Assembly: GCA_951812925.1 (NCBI GenBank)
Contig: OX638370.1
Span: 120,356,897-120,420,896, forward strand
Source: Calliopum simillimum
Taxonomy: Eukaryota > Arthropoda > Insecta > Diptera > Lauxaniidae
Length of the DNA stretch: 64,000 nucleotides
Reading direction: 5' to 3'
Shown here: positions 23,301 to 34,200 of the stretch, piece by piece
Layout: each line of letters opens with the position of its first letter
Numbering within the stretch: position 1 is the stretch's first letter
The notes under the pieces: generated by a model
Told to the model about the DNA's origin: nothing
The model's input: the letters and a program-made list of their open reading frames with translations, nothing else
Databases searched by the model: none
Translations under genes and position numbers: made by a program

Positions 23301-26300
23301 ATGGATAAATGTAAGCTCGGTATTGGAGGTAAGTAGTCATTCACTCGGTGTACGTTCAAAATCATTATATGATCGGGAATACCCGGTAGCAAACCCGGAA
23401 ATAAACTTTTAAATAATTAAGATAAAAGTTTAAAAATTAAATCTTTTTGAAATAAAAGTTTAAGAAAACTTTAAAAATTAACTTCTAAAAATTAAAATAA
23501 AGAAAAAAATTAAAAAAATTTAATTTTTATGAGTTTTTAAAAACTATTGTTCTTAATAGTTTTTATATAAAAGTAATCCCTTAAGGTTTAAATAAAACTT
23601 ATATGTAATAAGAGTTTAAACAATCTTTTCATGTAAAAATTTTTAAAACTTTTTATGATCGAAGTTGTTTATAAACTTTCATGCAAAAAAGAGTTTTAAA
23701 AAACATTTATTTGAAAAACTTTTTCAATAAATAACATTTTTTTCAAAAAGTTTTTTTTTTATTTTGAGAATTTTTTTTAAACTTTTTAATATAAATCGAG
23801 GAAAGCTTTAAGTTTTTATTTTCTACAGTAAAAGTTCTGTGTCAGCTTGCACTTTTATTTCGAAAAAATTAAAGTTTTTTATAAACTTATATTAAAAGGG
23901 CTTAAGAAAACTTTTTAAAAAGTTTCTTGCATGGTCTGTTTCAAGTTCCGGCAAACTGGTCCTTGAATTTATTAATACTATTCCAATAGCACTCATCACA
24001 TCACAAAGTTGCAGCGATTGAAAGTCTTTAGATATTTATTGAATTGATTTGAAAATCAGCTGCTAGCAAAATTTAACTTTTTTTTTTCAGCACACATCCT
24101 CACTTTTCTACTTATCTTTATGTTTTCACAACAATTCACAATTGTTAAAGCTCAACTCAGTGCAGCAGAGTTCTCCAATAGTTTGTATAATGCGATAAAA
24201 ATAGATCTGCCCGCAAATCATAGTTACATTATGGCATCCAGTACCATAAGAGATAACCTTGTAATGCTTTATCTGGGTGCTAGTGGCCCAACCAAAGATC
24301 AAATACATGACTCCCTTGAAATCCGTGGTTACAAAGATATTGTTGCAGTTACATATAATACGCCATATTCGATCAGTACCAAGAGGTTGAATCTTACCTT
24401 GTCAAATACAATTTACGTAAATGATCAGTTGGCTCTTAGCAATCGTTTCATGCGACTTACAAATAGTTTTCGACTAAAAAGAAAATTCATTGACTTCAGT
24501 GATACGAAATCAGCGGCACAAAGGATAAATGAGTTGGCTCAAGAATTTGCGCAACGTGATTTGGTAACTACATCAGATCTGAGTCCAAACAATGGCGGCA
24601 TCCTAACAAGCGTAATTCGTTTAGATGCAGTTTGGCAAAATCCATTCGATAAAATCGCACAGGGAAAATTTTACACTGGACGTGAGGATTATCGAGTTGT
24701 GACTATGTTACAACAAGTGAATGAATTCAGATATAATCGTATAGAAAGGATTGATGCTGAGGTCCTGGAGCTGCCACTGGACAGAGGTGTCTCGGTGATT
24801 GTATTTTTACCCAATCTTGTGGAAAACGGCATACCAGATCTTGAAACTGCATTATCTAAAGAAAATGTATTTAATATTGCCAAAGAGCTGAACGCAACCA
24901 AATTGAGAGTTCAGTTACCGCAGTTTAAAATATCGACCAAAATTAAGTTGAAAAAACCTTTACAAAGGGTAATACATTTTTCTATTATTTATTTAGAATT
25001 CTTTTTGTTTTTTATTTTAATAATACTTAGTTTATTTCTTTCCAATTTTATTGAAACAGTTGGGAATAACGTTGGCTTTTACAAAAAAAGCAGATTTTCA
25101 TGAAACTTTCATAAAAAAAAATAAAGAAACTCAAAGTTACATCAATGAAGTGATACAAATGGCATCTATAAATATTGGCGCAATAAAAGTTGAAAGTGGC
25201 GCTGCAGGAGGTAAGTGAGCAATACCTTGAAGGAATTTAGACTATAAAACATATTATTCCGTGGGCCTGCGTACAAAAAAAAAAAAGATTTATAAACACA
25301 CTGCTGCGACCTCGTGTATTTAATGTTCAGGTCGAGTCGGACAAATTTTGAGAGTGGGGAAGTATGGTGGTGGGGCGTTTACCGTTGAAGCTTTCACCAA
25401 GGATTTCAGGTTAGAAAAAAATGTATTACCATTACCTTGGTGTTTATTCGAATAAAAAGTTTTTAATATGTTAAAAGTATAAAACCTGCTGTCGGACAAA
25501 AATTTTGGGGCGTTTGGAGCCAATTTTTGCAGAATTGGTCAATAAAAATATTCAAAATTAGGTGATAACATTGTGAAACGATTTTAAGGGGGTCTATTTA
25601 GTGTCGTATGACTGAAGTTAAGGGTGTCGAGCAGCTCTTGGACTTATTATCATTGATACCATTTTTTTGTACTGTTTTTTTCCATGTTTAATACATATTG
25701 GATCACTTGTCGGACAAATGTGGTGGGGCTTTTTGAAGTACAACCAAAAAAAATTTCTCATTGCTGAGAGAGGAAAAAAATGTTCACCGACCCCAACTAA
25801 TTTTTCCTTTTCAATATTTCTCTCAAACATACTAGCCCGTTTTATCCACCCCTTAAGGGGCCTCCCATACAAAATTGATATTTCTATCTAAATTTTATAA
25901 GGGAGCTCTCTTAAGCGGTGGAAAAAAGAAAATAGTGTGCTCAAGAAAAATATTTAGGAGGAAAAATTAATGAGGGTCTGTGAACATTTTTTCCTCTCCC
26001 GGCAATGAGAATTTTTTTATTTTTTTTGATGTTTTCTCAACATTTTGTATGGGAGCCCCCTTAACGGGTGGAAGAAAGGGGGTCGTTTCCTTGAGAGGAA
26101 AAAAAGTGGAAAAATTAATGGGATCAGTTAACATTTGTTTTCTCGCCCAGCAATGAGGAATTTTTTTCATATTTTTGTCAAAATGTTGTATGCTATGTAA
26201 AGTTAATGAGATTTTTGACCAAAAACATAGGGCTTACCATCTTGTCTATAACTCTTAAACACAAAACATAACAGCTCCAAAATAGTGGAGGGGAAAGATT

Positions 26301-26473
26301 ATTTTGAAATACTAAAAAAAATCTAAATTTTACTATATATTTTATTTCTTTCAATTTCAGCTTCTTCTTCAACAGTATTGCGTAAAAATGACCCCGAGTT
26401 CATTGTCAATCGTCCATTTGTTTTTGCCATTCTGGATAGCAAAAGAGTTTATATGGAAGGAAGATTTAATTAA
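23301..26473 (+). CDS. Serpin D: secreted serpin with normal-length reactive loop
   Basis: Model: exon 1 23301-23328 (ATGGATAAATG.., donor GTAAGT, phase 1), exon 2 24091-24968, exon 3 25060-25210, exon 4 26361-26473; about 389 aa. The signal peptide spans the exon 1/2 junction (ILTFLLIFMFSQQFTIVKA, cleavage likely before QLSA). It is the most canonical of the four: helix A FSNSLYNAI, helix B SSTIRDNLVMLYLGASGPTK, strand LSNTIYVNDQLAL, DAVWQNPF, EVLELPLDRGVSVIVFLP, RVQLPQFKI. The hinge VESGAAGAASSST is Ala/Gly/Ser-rich as in inhibitory serpins, and the loop to FIVNRPFVFAIL is about 21 residues. It ends VYMEGRFN. This is the best candidate for a working protease inhibitor in the cluster; P1 and target cannot be read with certainty. 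No clear AATAAA follows closely. Confidence 0.85.
23400..23935. repeat. Low-complexity A/T region with AAACTTTT/AAAAGTTT words, serpin D intron 1
   Basis: Dense, both-strand repetition of 'aaaagttt', 'aaacttt' and 'tttttaaa' words, giving many short self-complementary stretches. No coding potential. Confidence 0.6.
25300..26220. repeat. Degenerate repeats in serpin D intron 3
   Basis: Imperfect repeats with 'atgggagcccccttaa', 'gaggaaaaa' and 'aatgagg/ttttttt'-type words. The short open frames on both strands are not credible genes. Confidence 0.5.
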
Positions 26474-26479
26474 TTATTT

Positions 26480-27326
26480 TAATTAATTTAACTTAACTTA
26501 TTTCAATTAATTTTATTGTATTTCTATTGGGGGTAATCGTTAATATATGTTCCAGGGGAATTTGTCTCGAACTGCCGTGCATTCTTTGATGCAGTCTGAG
26601 AAAAATACCACGGGAATATTTATCCACGATAACCACAATTTTCTTTGTTTTTTTTTAATTTTTTCCTTTTTTTGCTTAATTAAATCTAAAATTGTATAAA
26701 AAAAAAACTTTGTATAAATATTTTCGAAATATTGTTTTTCTTCTTTTGCAAATATAAACTACTTAGCTGTTACCTGAAGTGACACTAAAAAGAAAAAAAG
26801 TGTTTGTGTTTTAATTCCCATTGGGCGCCATCTATTTCTCGACTGAATGGTTTTTTTTTTCTCCGGTGCATATAAAATTCATCTGGCTCCAACTATGATG
26901 TTTCCGAGTTATGGCATTTTGAAATCGTAAAATGAAAAAAACCAAGTTTGTAGATATCGAAGTTCAAAGTTTGTCAATCATTAATTTTTACAGGGTATTG
27001 GTTAGGTAAGTCCACTTTAATTGGTACTTATAATTTGATAATGGACCTCAAACCAGTTGTAAAATGTTCAGAACGTGTCTAAGCATTGAATTCAACCTTA
27101 AACTGAAAACCGATGATATTGACACTATCTCTTATTTTTAGCTATTTGTGAGTAAAGATAAGGTACTTTTTCCACTGGAAAATTTGTATATCCCATTCAT
27201 ATACGTGGAAGCCTATGGTACCGAAATAGTGTCTTGGTTGAACAGAATTTGTAGACTTTCTTTTCCTTTTAATTAAAAAACAACACAACACTTCCTAGTT
27301 TCTATTTACAGTTTTATTTACACACT
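26480..27326. other. Spacer downstream of serpin D; no gene seen
   Basis: AT-rich sequence with poly(A)/poly(T) runs, ending at the first HINE-like element. Confidence 0.4.
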
Positions 27327-28417
27327 TTTTTATACCCTGCACCCAGGGTATATTCACTTTGTCCTTCCGTTTGTAACGCAGAGAAGGAGGCGTGGCAGGT
27401 ATAGAAAAGTATATATATTCTTGATCAGCGTCACCTCTTGAGTCGATATAGCCATGTCCGTCTGTCTGGTTGGCTGGCTGGCTGGGTGGCTGGCTGGCTG
27501 GGTGGCTGGCTGGGTGATGTGTGTGGAAATACACTTTTTGGGAAAACTAAGCAAGATAATTCAATGAAATTTGGTACCCTGCTTCCGTCATCAAAGGTAG
27601 CTCGGGGGATTGAAAATGAGCAAAATCGGTTAACGGACACGCCTACCGCCCATACAAAAAATATATTCAAAATGCAATTTTAGGAGTATTTTTCACGACA
27701 AAGCAACCAAAATACACATAAATACCAGAAATTGTAAGCGCAAGCTCTGAGAAAAAACTGATCGAACTCGGACAAAAGGGCGTGGCACCTCCCATATAAG
27801 CAAAAGCTTCAAAACGCTATACTGAAAGCGATTTTTGAGATATTTGAACTAAATTTAACTCAGACACTAAGAACTATAAATGAAAGCTCTCAACAAAAAT
27901 TGGGTGAAATCGGACAAGGGGGCGTGGCACCTCCCATATAAGCAAAAGCTTCAAAACGCTATACTGAAAGCGATTTTTGAGATATTCGAACCAAATTTAA
28001 CTCAGACACTAAGAACTATAAATGAAAGCTCTCAACAAAATTAGGTGAAATCGGACAAGGGGGCGTAGCACCTCCCATATTAGCAAAAGTTTCAAAATGC
28101 CATACGGAAAGAGTTTTTTGAGATAATCCAAACAAATTTCACCCAAATACTAAAGACTATAAATGCACGCTCTAAGCTAAAACTAGAGGAACTCAGACAA
28201 GAGGGCGTGGCACCTCCTATATAAGCAAAAGCTTCAAAACACTATGCTGAAAACATTTTTCACTCAGACATTTAAACCTATAAATGCAAGCTCTGAACAA
28301 AAACTGGGTGAACTCGAACAACAGGGCGTAGCACCTCCCATATGAGCAAAATTTTAAAAATACTGCAGTGTAGGGTATTTAATGTTTGGCCAGGCCAAAT
28401 TTTACACCCTTACTAGT
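27327..28417 (+). mobile_element. Helitron/HINE-like repeat, copy 1 (complete)
   Basis: About 1.09 kb. The 5' block starts TTTTATACCCTGCACCCAGG. It has a (CTGG)n/GGCTGGCT microsatellite at 27468-27515, then four to five ~125-bp internal monomers, each with 'gggcgtggcacctcccatat' and 'aagcaaaagcttcaaaacgc'. The end shows the perfect hairpin TTTGGCC-A-GGCCAAA about 13 nt before a terminal CTAGT (28413-28417). Microsatellite plus 3' hairpin plus CTAGT is the layout described for Helitron-related INE/DINE-1 elements; that assignment is inference. The Gly/Trp-rich and Pro/Ser-rich open frames over the microsatellite are not genes. Confidence 0.7.
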
Positions 28418-29246
28418 TTTTATACCCTGCACCCAGGGTATATTCACTTTGTCCTTCCGTTTGTAACGCAGAGAAGGAGGCGTGGCAGGTATAGAAAAGT
28501 ATATATATTCTTGATCAGCGTCACCTCCTGAGTCGATATAGCCATGTCCGTCTGTCTGGCTGGCTGGCTGGCTGGGTGGCTGGCTGGCTGGGTGGCTGGC
28601 TGAGTGATGTGTGTGGAAATACACTTTTTGGGAAAACTAAGCAAGATAATTCAATGAAATTTGGTACCCTGCTTCCGTCATCAAAGATAGCTCGGGGGAT
28701 TGAAAATGAGCAAAATCGGTTAACGGACACGCCTACCGCCCATACAAAAAATATATTCAAAATGCAATTTTAGGAGTATTTTTCACGACAAAGCAACCAA
28801 AATACACATAAATACCAGAAATTGTAAGCGCAAGCTCTGAGAAAAAACTGATCGAACTCGGACAAAAGGGCGTGGCACCTCCCATATAAGCAAAAGCTTC
28901 AAAACGCTATACTGAAAGCGATTTTTGAGATATTTGAACCAAATTTAACTCAGACACTAAGAACTATAAATGAAAGCTCTCAACAAAAATTGGGTGAAAT
29001 CGGACAAGGGGGCGTGGCACCTCCCATATAAGCAAAAGCTTCAAAACGCTATACTGAAAGCGATTTTTGAGATATTCGAACCAAATTTAACTCAGACACT
29101 TAGAACTATAAATGAAAGCTCTCAACGAAATTAGGTGAAATCGGACAAGGGGGCGTAGCACCTCCCATATGAGCAAAAGTTTCAAAATGCCATACGGAAA
29201 GAGTTTTTTGAGATAATCCAAACAAATTTCACTCAAATACTAAAGA

Positions 29247-29251
29247 CTATA
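29247..29251. repeat. Target-site duplication CTATA, left
   Basis: CTATA before the 5' LTR; repeated after the 3' LTR at 34201-34205. The uninterrupted site is visible in copy 1 (near 28155), where CTATA occurs once. Confidence 0.9.
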
Positions 29252-29440
29252 TGTAAGAATATGTAAACCACCCTGTTTAAGTGCTCTCATCTTCATAACA
29301 TTAACTATGTATTTAGCATAAGCGTATAACGGTCAACTCTCTCTTTCTAATGTTTAAACTACATAAGCAGGTGTTAAGTTCTTTTGTACTTTTGACATTG
29401 TAGCAAAGTTAGTTAATAAAGACAACTGAAACATATTACA
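29252..29440 (+). repeat. 5' LTR
   Basis: Starts TGTAAGAATATG and ends CATATTACA; AATAAA at 29415-29420. Identical to 34012-34200 as far as I can compare. Confidence 0.9.
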
Positions 29441-29454
29441 TGGCGCTGCGGACA
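29441..29454 (+). promoter_or_regulatory. Primer-binding site candidate
   Basis: TGGCGCTGCGGACA immediately follows the LTR and begins with the TGG expected to pair with a tRNA CCA end. I could not assign the tRNA with confidence. The same 14 nt recur inside the coding frame at 31061-31074. Confidence 0.7.
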
Positions 29455-29679
29455 AAAAATTAATTAAAAAGTTTAAGTTTCATTTTATGAAAAAAAAATT
29501 TTATAAAGAAAAATAAGCTGCTGAATATTTGTGAAAAAAAAAAGTTAAATTAAAGAAAAATTAAAGAAAATTAATTTGACAAAGGACAACAAAGTGACTG
29601 TGGACTATATATATATATATAAAAAAAAAAGAGAAAAAACAATAAATTGTAAGTCACGTGTATTAACGTGTTGCACCAC

Positions 29680-31233
29680 ATGTCTTCGTCTGGGTCAACA
29701 TCATCCGAATCTTCCGTAAGTTCAGTGAAAAATATCAAGCAGATTTCCAAGATGATGCCTTCAAATTTGCCGACTCCAAGCCCATTAGATATTAATGGAA
29801 ACTTGGCAGATAATTGGAAAAAATTCAAGCAGAATTTCATGATATACACGATTGCAACTGGTATAGCACAATCTGAAGCGGAGGCTAAGGTGGCAATTTT
29901 TAAGCTGTTGGTTGGTGAAGCAGGGATGGAGATCTTCAATGTTTTAAATCTTACATCAGACGAAGAGAAGTCTTTGGAAGAAGTGCTGAACAAATTTGAT
30001 ATCTACTGCATTCCAAAGAAGAACGTGTTATTTGAGCGGTATGTCTTTAACTCAAGAGTGCAGAAAGGCGATGAGTCATTTGAGCTGTTTCTAAAGGAGT
30101 TACGACATCTAGCAAAATCATGTGAATATGGTGCAGCAGAGCAGTCTATTTTAAGAGACCGGGTTGTCATGGGCGTTAAAGATAAAAAACTACAGGAAAA
30201 ATTATTGGCTGATCGGGATTTGTCGCTGGAAAAATCAGTGGAGATATGCAAGCTGTTTGAGCTGAATAAAGAACAGACAAGGGTAATCCAAGATGGCCCC
30301 TCATCATCGGGATCACAGAATGGGTATATTAATTTTGTTAAACAAACAAAAGAGCAAGGTAATTTCAAAGGTAAAAATAAATTTATAAATAATGACACCA
30401 ATAGAGCTAAAACTAAAAATTTTCAAAATTCACAAAATGTATTTAATTGCAATAAGTGCTTAAGTCGTCACATGAAAAATAAGTGTCCAGCATATAATAA
30501 GGTTTGTTTTGTGTGCAAAAAATTAAACCATTTTGGTGCAGCTTGCAAGTACCGTAAGAATAAAAAAGTAAATGCTGTTAATATGGAAGAAACTTATTCT
30601 TCATGTGATGATGAGGCTGTATATTATACAGATGTTGTTGCTGCTGTTGGTGGTGGAGTGAGAGCGTGGTACGGTATTATTAAAGTGAACGGTAAAAACA
30701 TTCGATTTAAATTAGACACGGGTGCTGATGAAAACATACTTTCTGTTACAAATGTGAAGTATTTGAAAATGCAACACATGATTAAAAAATCAAAAGTGGC
30801 GCTTAAAGCTTTTGGTGGGTCAGAAATTAAAGTTGAAGGCGAAATATTTCTCAATTGCGAAGTGAATAATATTTCAAAGTCATACAAATTTATTGTTGTT
30901 AAAGATCAGTCTGAAGTAGTACCACTGCTAGGAAGGAATGCCTGTGAGGAATTAAATTTTATCAAACGCGTTAATGAGGTTAAAATGAAAACAGTTAGTA
31001 AGGCTGGTATGGGAATTAATGATTTGCAGCAGTTAATAAAGACAACTGAAACATATTACATGGCGCTGCGGACAGGATATAAAGAAGTTTTCAGTGGCGT
31101 GGGTAGATTTCCTGAGGTTTACTCATTGAAACTTAAGAGTGAGGCTCAGCCTATTGTAAAACCTGCTCGTAGAGTAGCACAAAAGTTAATGCAGCCGTTA
31201 GAAGCTGAATTAAATCGGCTAGAGAAAATGTAA
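29680..31233 (+). CDS. gag-pro: Gag-protease of the LTR retrotransposon
   Basis: First ATG at 29680 (the open frame begins slightly upstream without an ATG); 517 codons to a TAA at 31231-31233. The N-terminal Ser-rich part is followed by a capsid-like region (KLLVGEAGMEIFNVL, FVFNSRVQKGDESFELFLKE-like). Two CCHC-type zinc knuckles follow near 30445-30550: the first is shortened, CX2CX3HX4C; the second, CFVCKKLNHFGAAC, is standard. The aspartic protease active site FKLDTGADENIL is at about 30710, and PLLGRNACEEL forms its C-terminal part. The frame then runs into the linker before RT, where a 44-48 nt copy of the LTR/primer-site junction is embedded in frame (31031-31078). The stop lies just before the RT domain. 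Confidence 0.85.
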   Translation: MSSSGSTSSESSVSSVKNIKQISKMMPSNLPTPSPLDINGNLADNWKKFKQNFMIYTIATGIAQSEAEAKVAIFKLLVGEAGMEIFNVLNLTSDEEKSLEEVLNKFDIYCIPKKNVLFERYVFNSRVQKGDESFELFLKELRHLAKSCEYGAAEQSILRDRVVMGVKDKKLQEKLLADRDLSLEKSVEICKLFELNKEQTRVIQDGPSSSGSQNGYINFVKQTKEQGNFKGKNKFINNDTNRAKTKNFQNSQNVFNCNKCLSRHMKNKCPAYNKVCFVCKKLNHFGAACKYRKNKKVNAVNMEETYSSCDDEAVYYTDVVAAVGGGVRAWYGIIKVNGKNIRFKLDTGADENILSVTNVKYLKMQHMIKKSKVALKAFGGSEIKVEGEIFLNCEVNNISKSYKFIVVKDQSEVVPLLGRNACEELNFIKRVNEVKMKTVSKAGMGINDLQQLIKTTETYYMALRTGYKEVFSGVGRFPEVYSLKLKSEAQPIVKPARRVAQKLMQPLEAELNRLEKM

Positions 31234-33714
31234 ATCATTAAAAGAGTTAAGGAACCAGTTGAATGGGTTTCAAATATTGTAATTGTTACAAAACCTAATA
31301 ATAAAATTCGAATTTGTCTTGATCCTAAAGATTTAAATAATGCATTAGTTGTTGAGCAATTTAACATTCCAACGCTAGAAGATTTGAGATCTAAATTAGC
31401 GGGAATGACAGTTTTTTCGGTTCTTGACCTAAAGGATGGTTTTTTCCACATTGCGTTGGATAAAAAATCAAGTTTTATTTGCACATTCAGTACTCCTTTA
31501 GGTTCATACCGGTACCTTCGACTTCCATTTGGGTTAAAACCAGCACCGTTAATTTTTCAAAGGTACACTAACCAAGTATTTGGAGCTATAGAAGGGGTTC
31601 ATATATATTTTGATGATCTTCTTATTTTTGCCAAGTCTGTTGAAGAACATGATGCTATCATGGAAAAAGTACTAAAAACAGCACAGTTGAATAGTGTGCG
31701 TTTCAATAAAGAGAAATTGCAATTTAAACTATCAAAAGTTAAATATATGGGTTTCAATTTATCAAAAGAGGGTTTAACAGTTGATGAGAACAGAATTGAA
31801 TCTATATTAAAATTGAAAAATCCTGATTCCAAAGTTGGACTCCAAAAAATATTAGGAATGATAAATTATCTTCGAGAGTTTTTACCGAATTTAGCAAATG
31901 AGGTTGAACCATTAAGGGATCTTTTAAAAAAGAATGTTCATTTTAATTGGCAACAAAAACATTCTAATTCAATGGATAAAATTAAAAAATTATTGGTAAA
32001 TGCCACTACGCTTCAAAATTTTGACCCTTTGCAGAATATAGTAATTCAAACTGATGCTAGCTCATATGGTATAGGAGCTTGTCTTTTGCAAAACAAAAAA
32101 CCAGTTTCATGGGCCTCAAGAGGGCTTAGTGAGACAGAGAAAAATTATGGTCAAGTTGAGAAGGAATTGCTTGCGATTTTATTTGCATGTAAAAAATTTC
32201 ATTTTTATATTTATGGTCGTGATATTTTAGTTGAGACAGATCATAAGCCATTGGTTCCTCTGTTTGAGAAAAGCATTAATAAAATACCATCAATGCGATT
32301 ACAGCGTATGAGACTCAAATTAGAAAAATATAGACTTAAACTTTGCTATATACCAGGTAAATTTCTTCTTTTAGCTGACGTAATGTCACGGTTTGGTGAT
32401 GATAAATTTGATCTTACAGAGGAGATCAATTTAGAAGGCTGTGTTCACGAAATAAATATGTCGATAGAAAAAAGGAGTTTGTTTGAAAAGGAAACTACAG
32501 ATGATAGTGAATTGAAGCAAATAATGTTGTTTTATAAAACAGGGTGGCCTAGTGCCAAAAATATTCTAACTCCAAATTTAAAGTATTTAAGTAAACTCAA
32601 AAATGAAATTGTGTGTGAAGACGGATTAGTTTTACTGGGCGAGAGAATCATAGTCCCTAAGTCGCTTCAAAATGAAGTTTTAAATTGGCTTCATGTATCT
32701 CATTCGGGTATTGAAAAAATGAAAGGTAGAGCCCGTATGCTATTTTATTGGGTCTGCATTAATCATGACATAGAAAATTTTGTCACCAATTGTAGGGCAT
32801 GTCAAAAATACTCTAATAGTACCCAGAGAGAACCACTTCTTCACCACAAGATACCGTCATTTCCTTTTGAAAGGGTTTTTGCTGATATAGCTACATTGTC
32901 AGCTGATAGTTACTTAGTACTTATTGATTCATACTCAAAATGGATTGAGATATTAAAGATAAAAAACAAGTCAGCAAGTGACGTTATTTTTGCTCTAAAA
33001 CCTATATTTGCTGCGTATGGAATACCAAAATATTTTGTTTCAGATAATGTACCTTTCAATAGTAGTGAATTTAAAAAATTTAGTAAAGAGTATGAATTCA
33101 GTGTAACGTTTTGCTCACCTAATTACCCACAAAGTAGAGCGTATGCAGAAAAAGGTGTCCAAATTGCTAAAAATTTGCTTAAAAAGTGTGTGGACTCAAA
33201 GACAGACATTAACCTAGCTCTTTTAGAGTATAGAAATACCCCTGTAAAAGGTATGAATGCCTCTCCGGCGCAACTCTTAATGTCGCGAGTGACCCGTACT
33301 CCAATTCCTATATCAGACAAATTGTTAAAACCAAAAATAATTGAGTCTGTGCCTTTAAAAATAGACAAGCAAAATGCTCAAAATAAAAAATATTATGATA
33401 GGCACGCAAAAGAGAGGGAGGTATTAAGAGAAGGAGAAAGGGTACTGGTACAAATTAAAAACAATTGGAGAGAAGGCAAAGTAGTAGAAAAACTGAAAAT
33501 ACCTAGATCTTACTTGGTAAAAGTAAATACAGGGGAAGTGTATCAGCGTACAACACGTCACTTAAAACAATTGAAAAATGATTATGATACAATGCCTGTA
33601 ATGCCTAATGTAGTCAATTCTGAAAAACAAGATGACACATCAAAAGGAATTGTAGCTCGATCACCTTATCTGTTACGTCCGAGACCACGCACTCAATCCA
33701 CAACTAATATATAA
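31234..33714 (+). CDS. pol: Pol (RT-RNase H-integrase) continuing in frame after the stop codon
   Basis: Same reading frame as gag-pro, so only the TAA at 31231 separates them. Reverse transcriptase: RICLDPKDLN, SVLDLKDGFFHI, YLRLPFGLKPAP and the catalytic block IYFDDLLIFA (Phe before DD). RNase H: QTDASSYGIGACL, EKELLAILFACKKFHFY, ETDHKPLVPLF. Integrase: HHCC finger (HVSHSG...CRACQKY), D-D-E core with FADIATL, SDNVPFNSSEF and AYAEKGVQIAK, then a C-terminal domain with GERVLVQIKNNW. No other disabling lesion was noticed. Expression needs readthrough, or the copy is defective. RT lacks its own ATG near the domain start. Confidence 0.85.
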   Translation: MIKRVKEPVEWVSNIVIVTKPNNKIRICLDPKDLNNALVVEQFNIPTLEDLRSKLAGMTVFSVLDLKDGFFHIALDKKSSFICTFSTPLGSYRYLRLPFGLKPAPLIFQRYTNQVFGAIEGVHIYFDDLLIFAKSVEEHDAIMEKVLKTAQLNSVRFNKEKLQFKLSKVKYMGFNLSKEGLTVDENRIESILKLKNPDSKVGLQKILGMINYLREFLPNLANEVEPLRDLLKKNVHFNWQQKHSNSMDKIKKLLVNATTLQNFDPLQNIVIQTDASSYGIGACLLQNKKPVSWASRGLSETEKNYGQVEKELLAILFACKKFHFYIYGRDILVETDHKPLVPLFEKSINKIPSMRLQRMRLKLEKYRLKLCYIPGKFLLLADVMSRFGDDKFDLTEEINLEGCVHEINMSIEKRSLFEKETTDDSELKQIMLFYKTGWPSAKNILTPNLKYLSKLKNEIVCEDGLVLLGERIIVPKSLQNEVLNWLHVSHSGIEKMKGRARMLFYWVCINHDIENFVTNCRACQKYSNSTQREPLLHHKIPSFPFERVFADIATLSADSYLVLIDSYSKWIEILKIKNKSASDVIFALKPIFAAYGIPKYFVSDNVPFNSSEFKKFSKEYEFSVTFCSPNYPQSRAYAEKGVQIAKNLLKKCVDSKTDINLALLEYRNTPVKGMNASPAQLLMSRVTRTPIPISDKLLKPKIIESVPLKIDKQNAQNKKYYDRHAKEREVLREGERVLVQIKNNWREGKVVEKLKIPRSYLVKVNTGEVYQRTTRHLKQLKNDYDTMPVMPNVVNSEKQDDTSKGIVARSPYLLRPRPRTQSTTNI

Positions 33715-34011
33715 TATTTTGTAAATTAAAATATAGATATATATAAAAAAAAAAAATTATTTCTTTTAAAATATACATACAGACATTAATGTACACATAC
33801 AAATTCCAATATAAAATTAATTTTAAATTTTCATCAAATTGTTATTACTTAATATTCGAGATATAATTTAGTTTCAGTAATGTGTAATACCAATTATTTT
33901 TTAAGAGTTGACCGTATCTTAATAAGTAATAAACTTAATTCATTAGATATCATTGAATAATTAAATTGAATTGTTAAATTGAATTGCTTAAATAATATCT
34001 TAAGGGGGAGG

Positions 34012-34200
34012 TGTAAGAATATGTAAACCACCCTGTTTAAGTGCTCTCATCTTCATAACATTAACTATGTATTTAGCATAAGCGTATAACGGTCAACTCT
34101 CTCTTTCTAATGTTTAAACTACATAAGCAGGTGTTAAGTTCTTTTGTACTTTTGACATTGTAGCAAAGTTAGTTAATAAAGACAACTGAAACATATTACA
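34012..34200 (+). repeat. 3' LTR
   Basis: Identical by eye to the 5' LTR; preceded by the polypurine tract AAGGGGGAGG and followed by CTATA (34201-34205). Confidence 0.9.

Larger units (their letters stand above)
29252..34200 (+). mobile_element. Ty3/gypsy (Mag-like) LTR retrotransposon, full length
   Basis: 4,949 bp: 5' LTR 29252-29440, primer-binding site from 29441, gag-protease frame 29680-31233, pol in the same frame to 33714, purine tract AAGGGGGAGG at about 34002-34011, 3' LTR 34012-34200, 5-bp target duplication CTATA. The LTRs (TG...CA, 189 bp) look identical by eye over their whole length, so the insertion is recent. RT and integrase sequence style matches the Mag/K02A2.6 group of Ty3/gypsy elements. 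There is no envelope-like frame. Confidence 0.9.

Noticed and set aside
27431..27683. Overlapping Gly/Trp-rich and Pro/Ser/Gln-rich open frames on both strands (also at 28379-28773)
   Set aside because: They are translations of the GGCT/CTGG microsatellite in the HINE-like repeat and occur identically in both copies; no start context, domain or splice structure.
29252..34200. Endogenous retrovirus with envelope
   Set aside because: No third open frame follows integrase before the 3' LTR; only about 300 bp of AT-rich sequence lies there.
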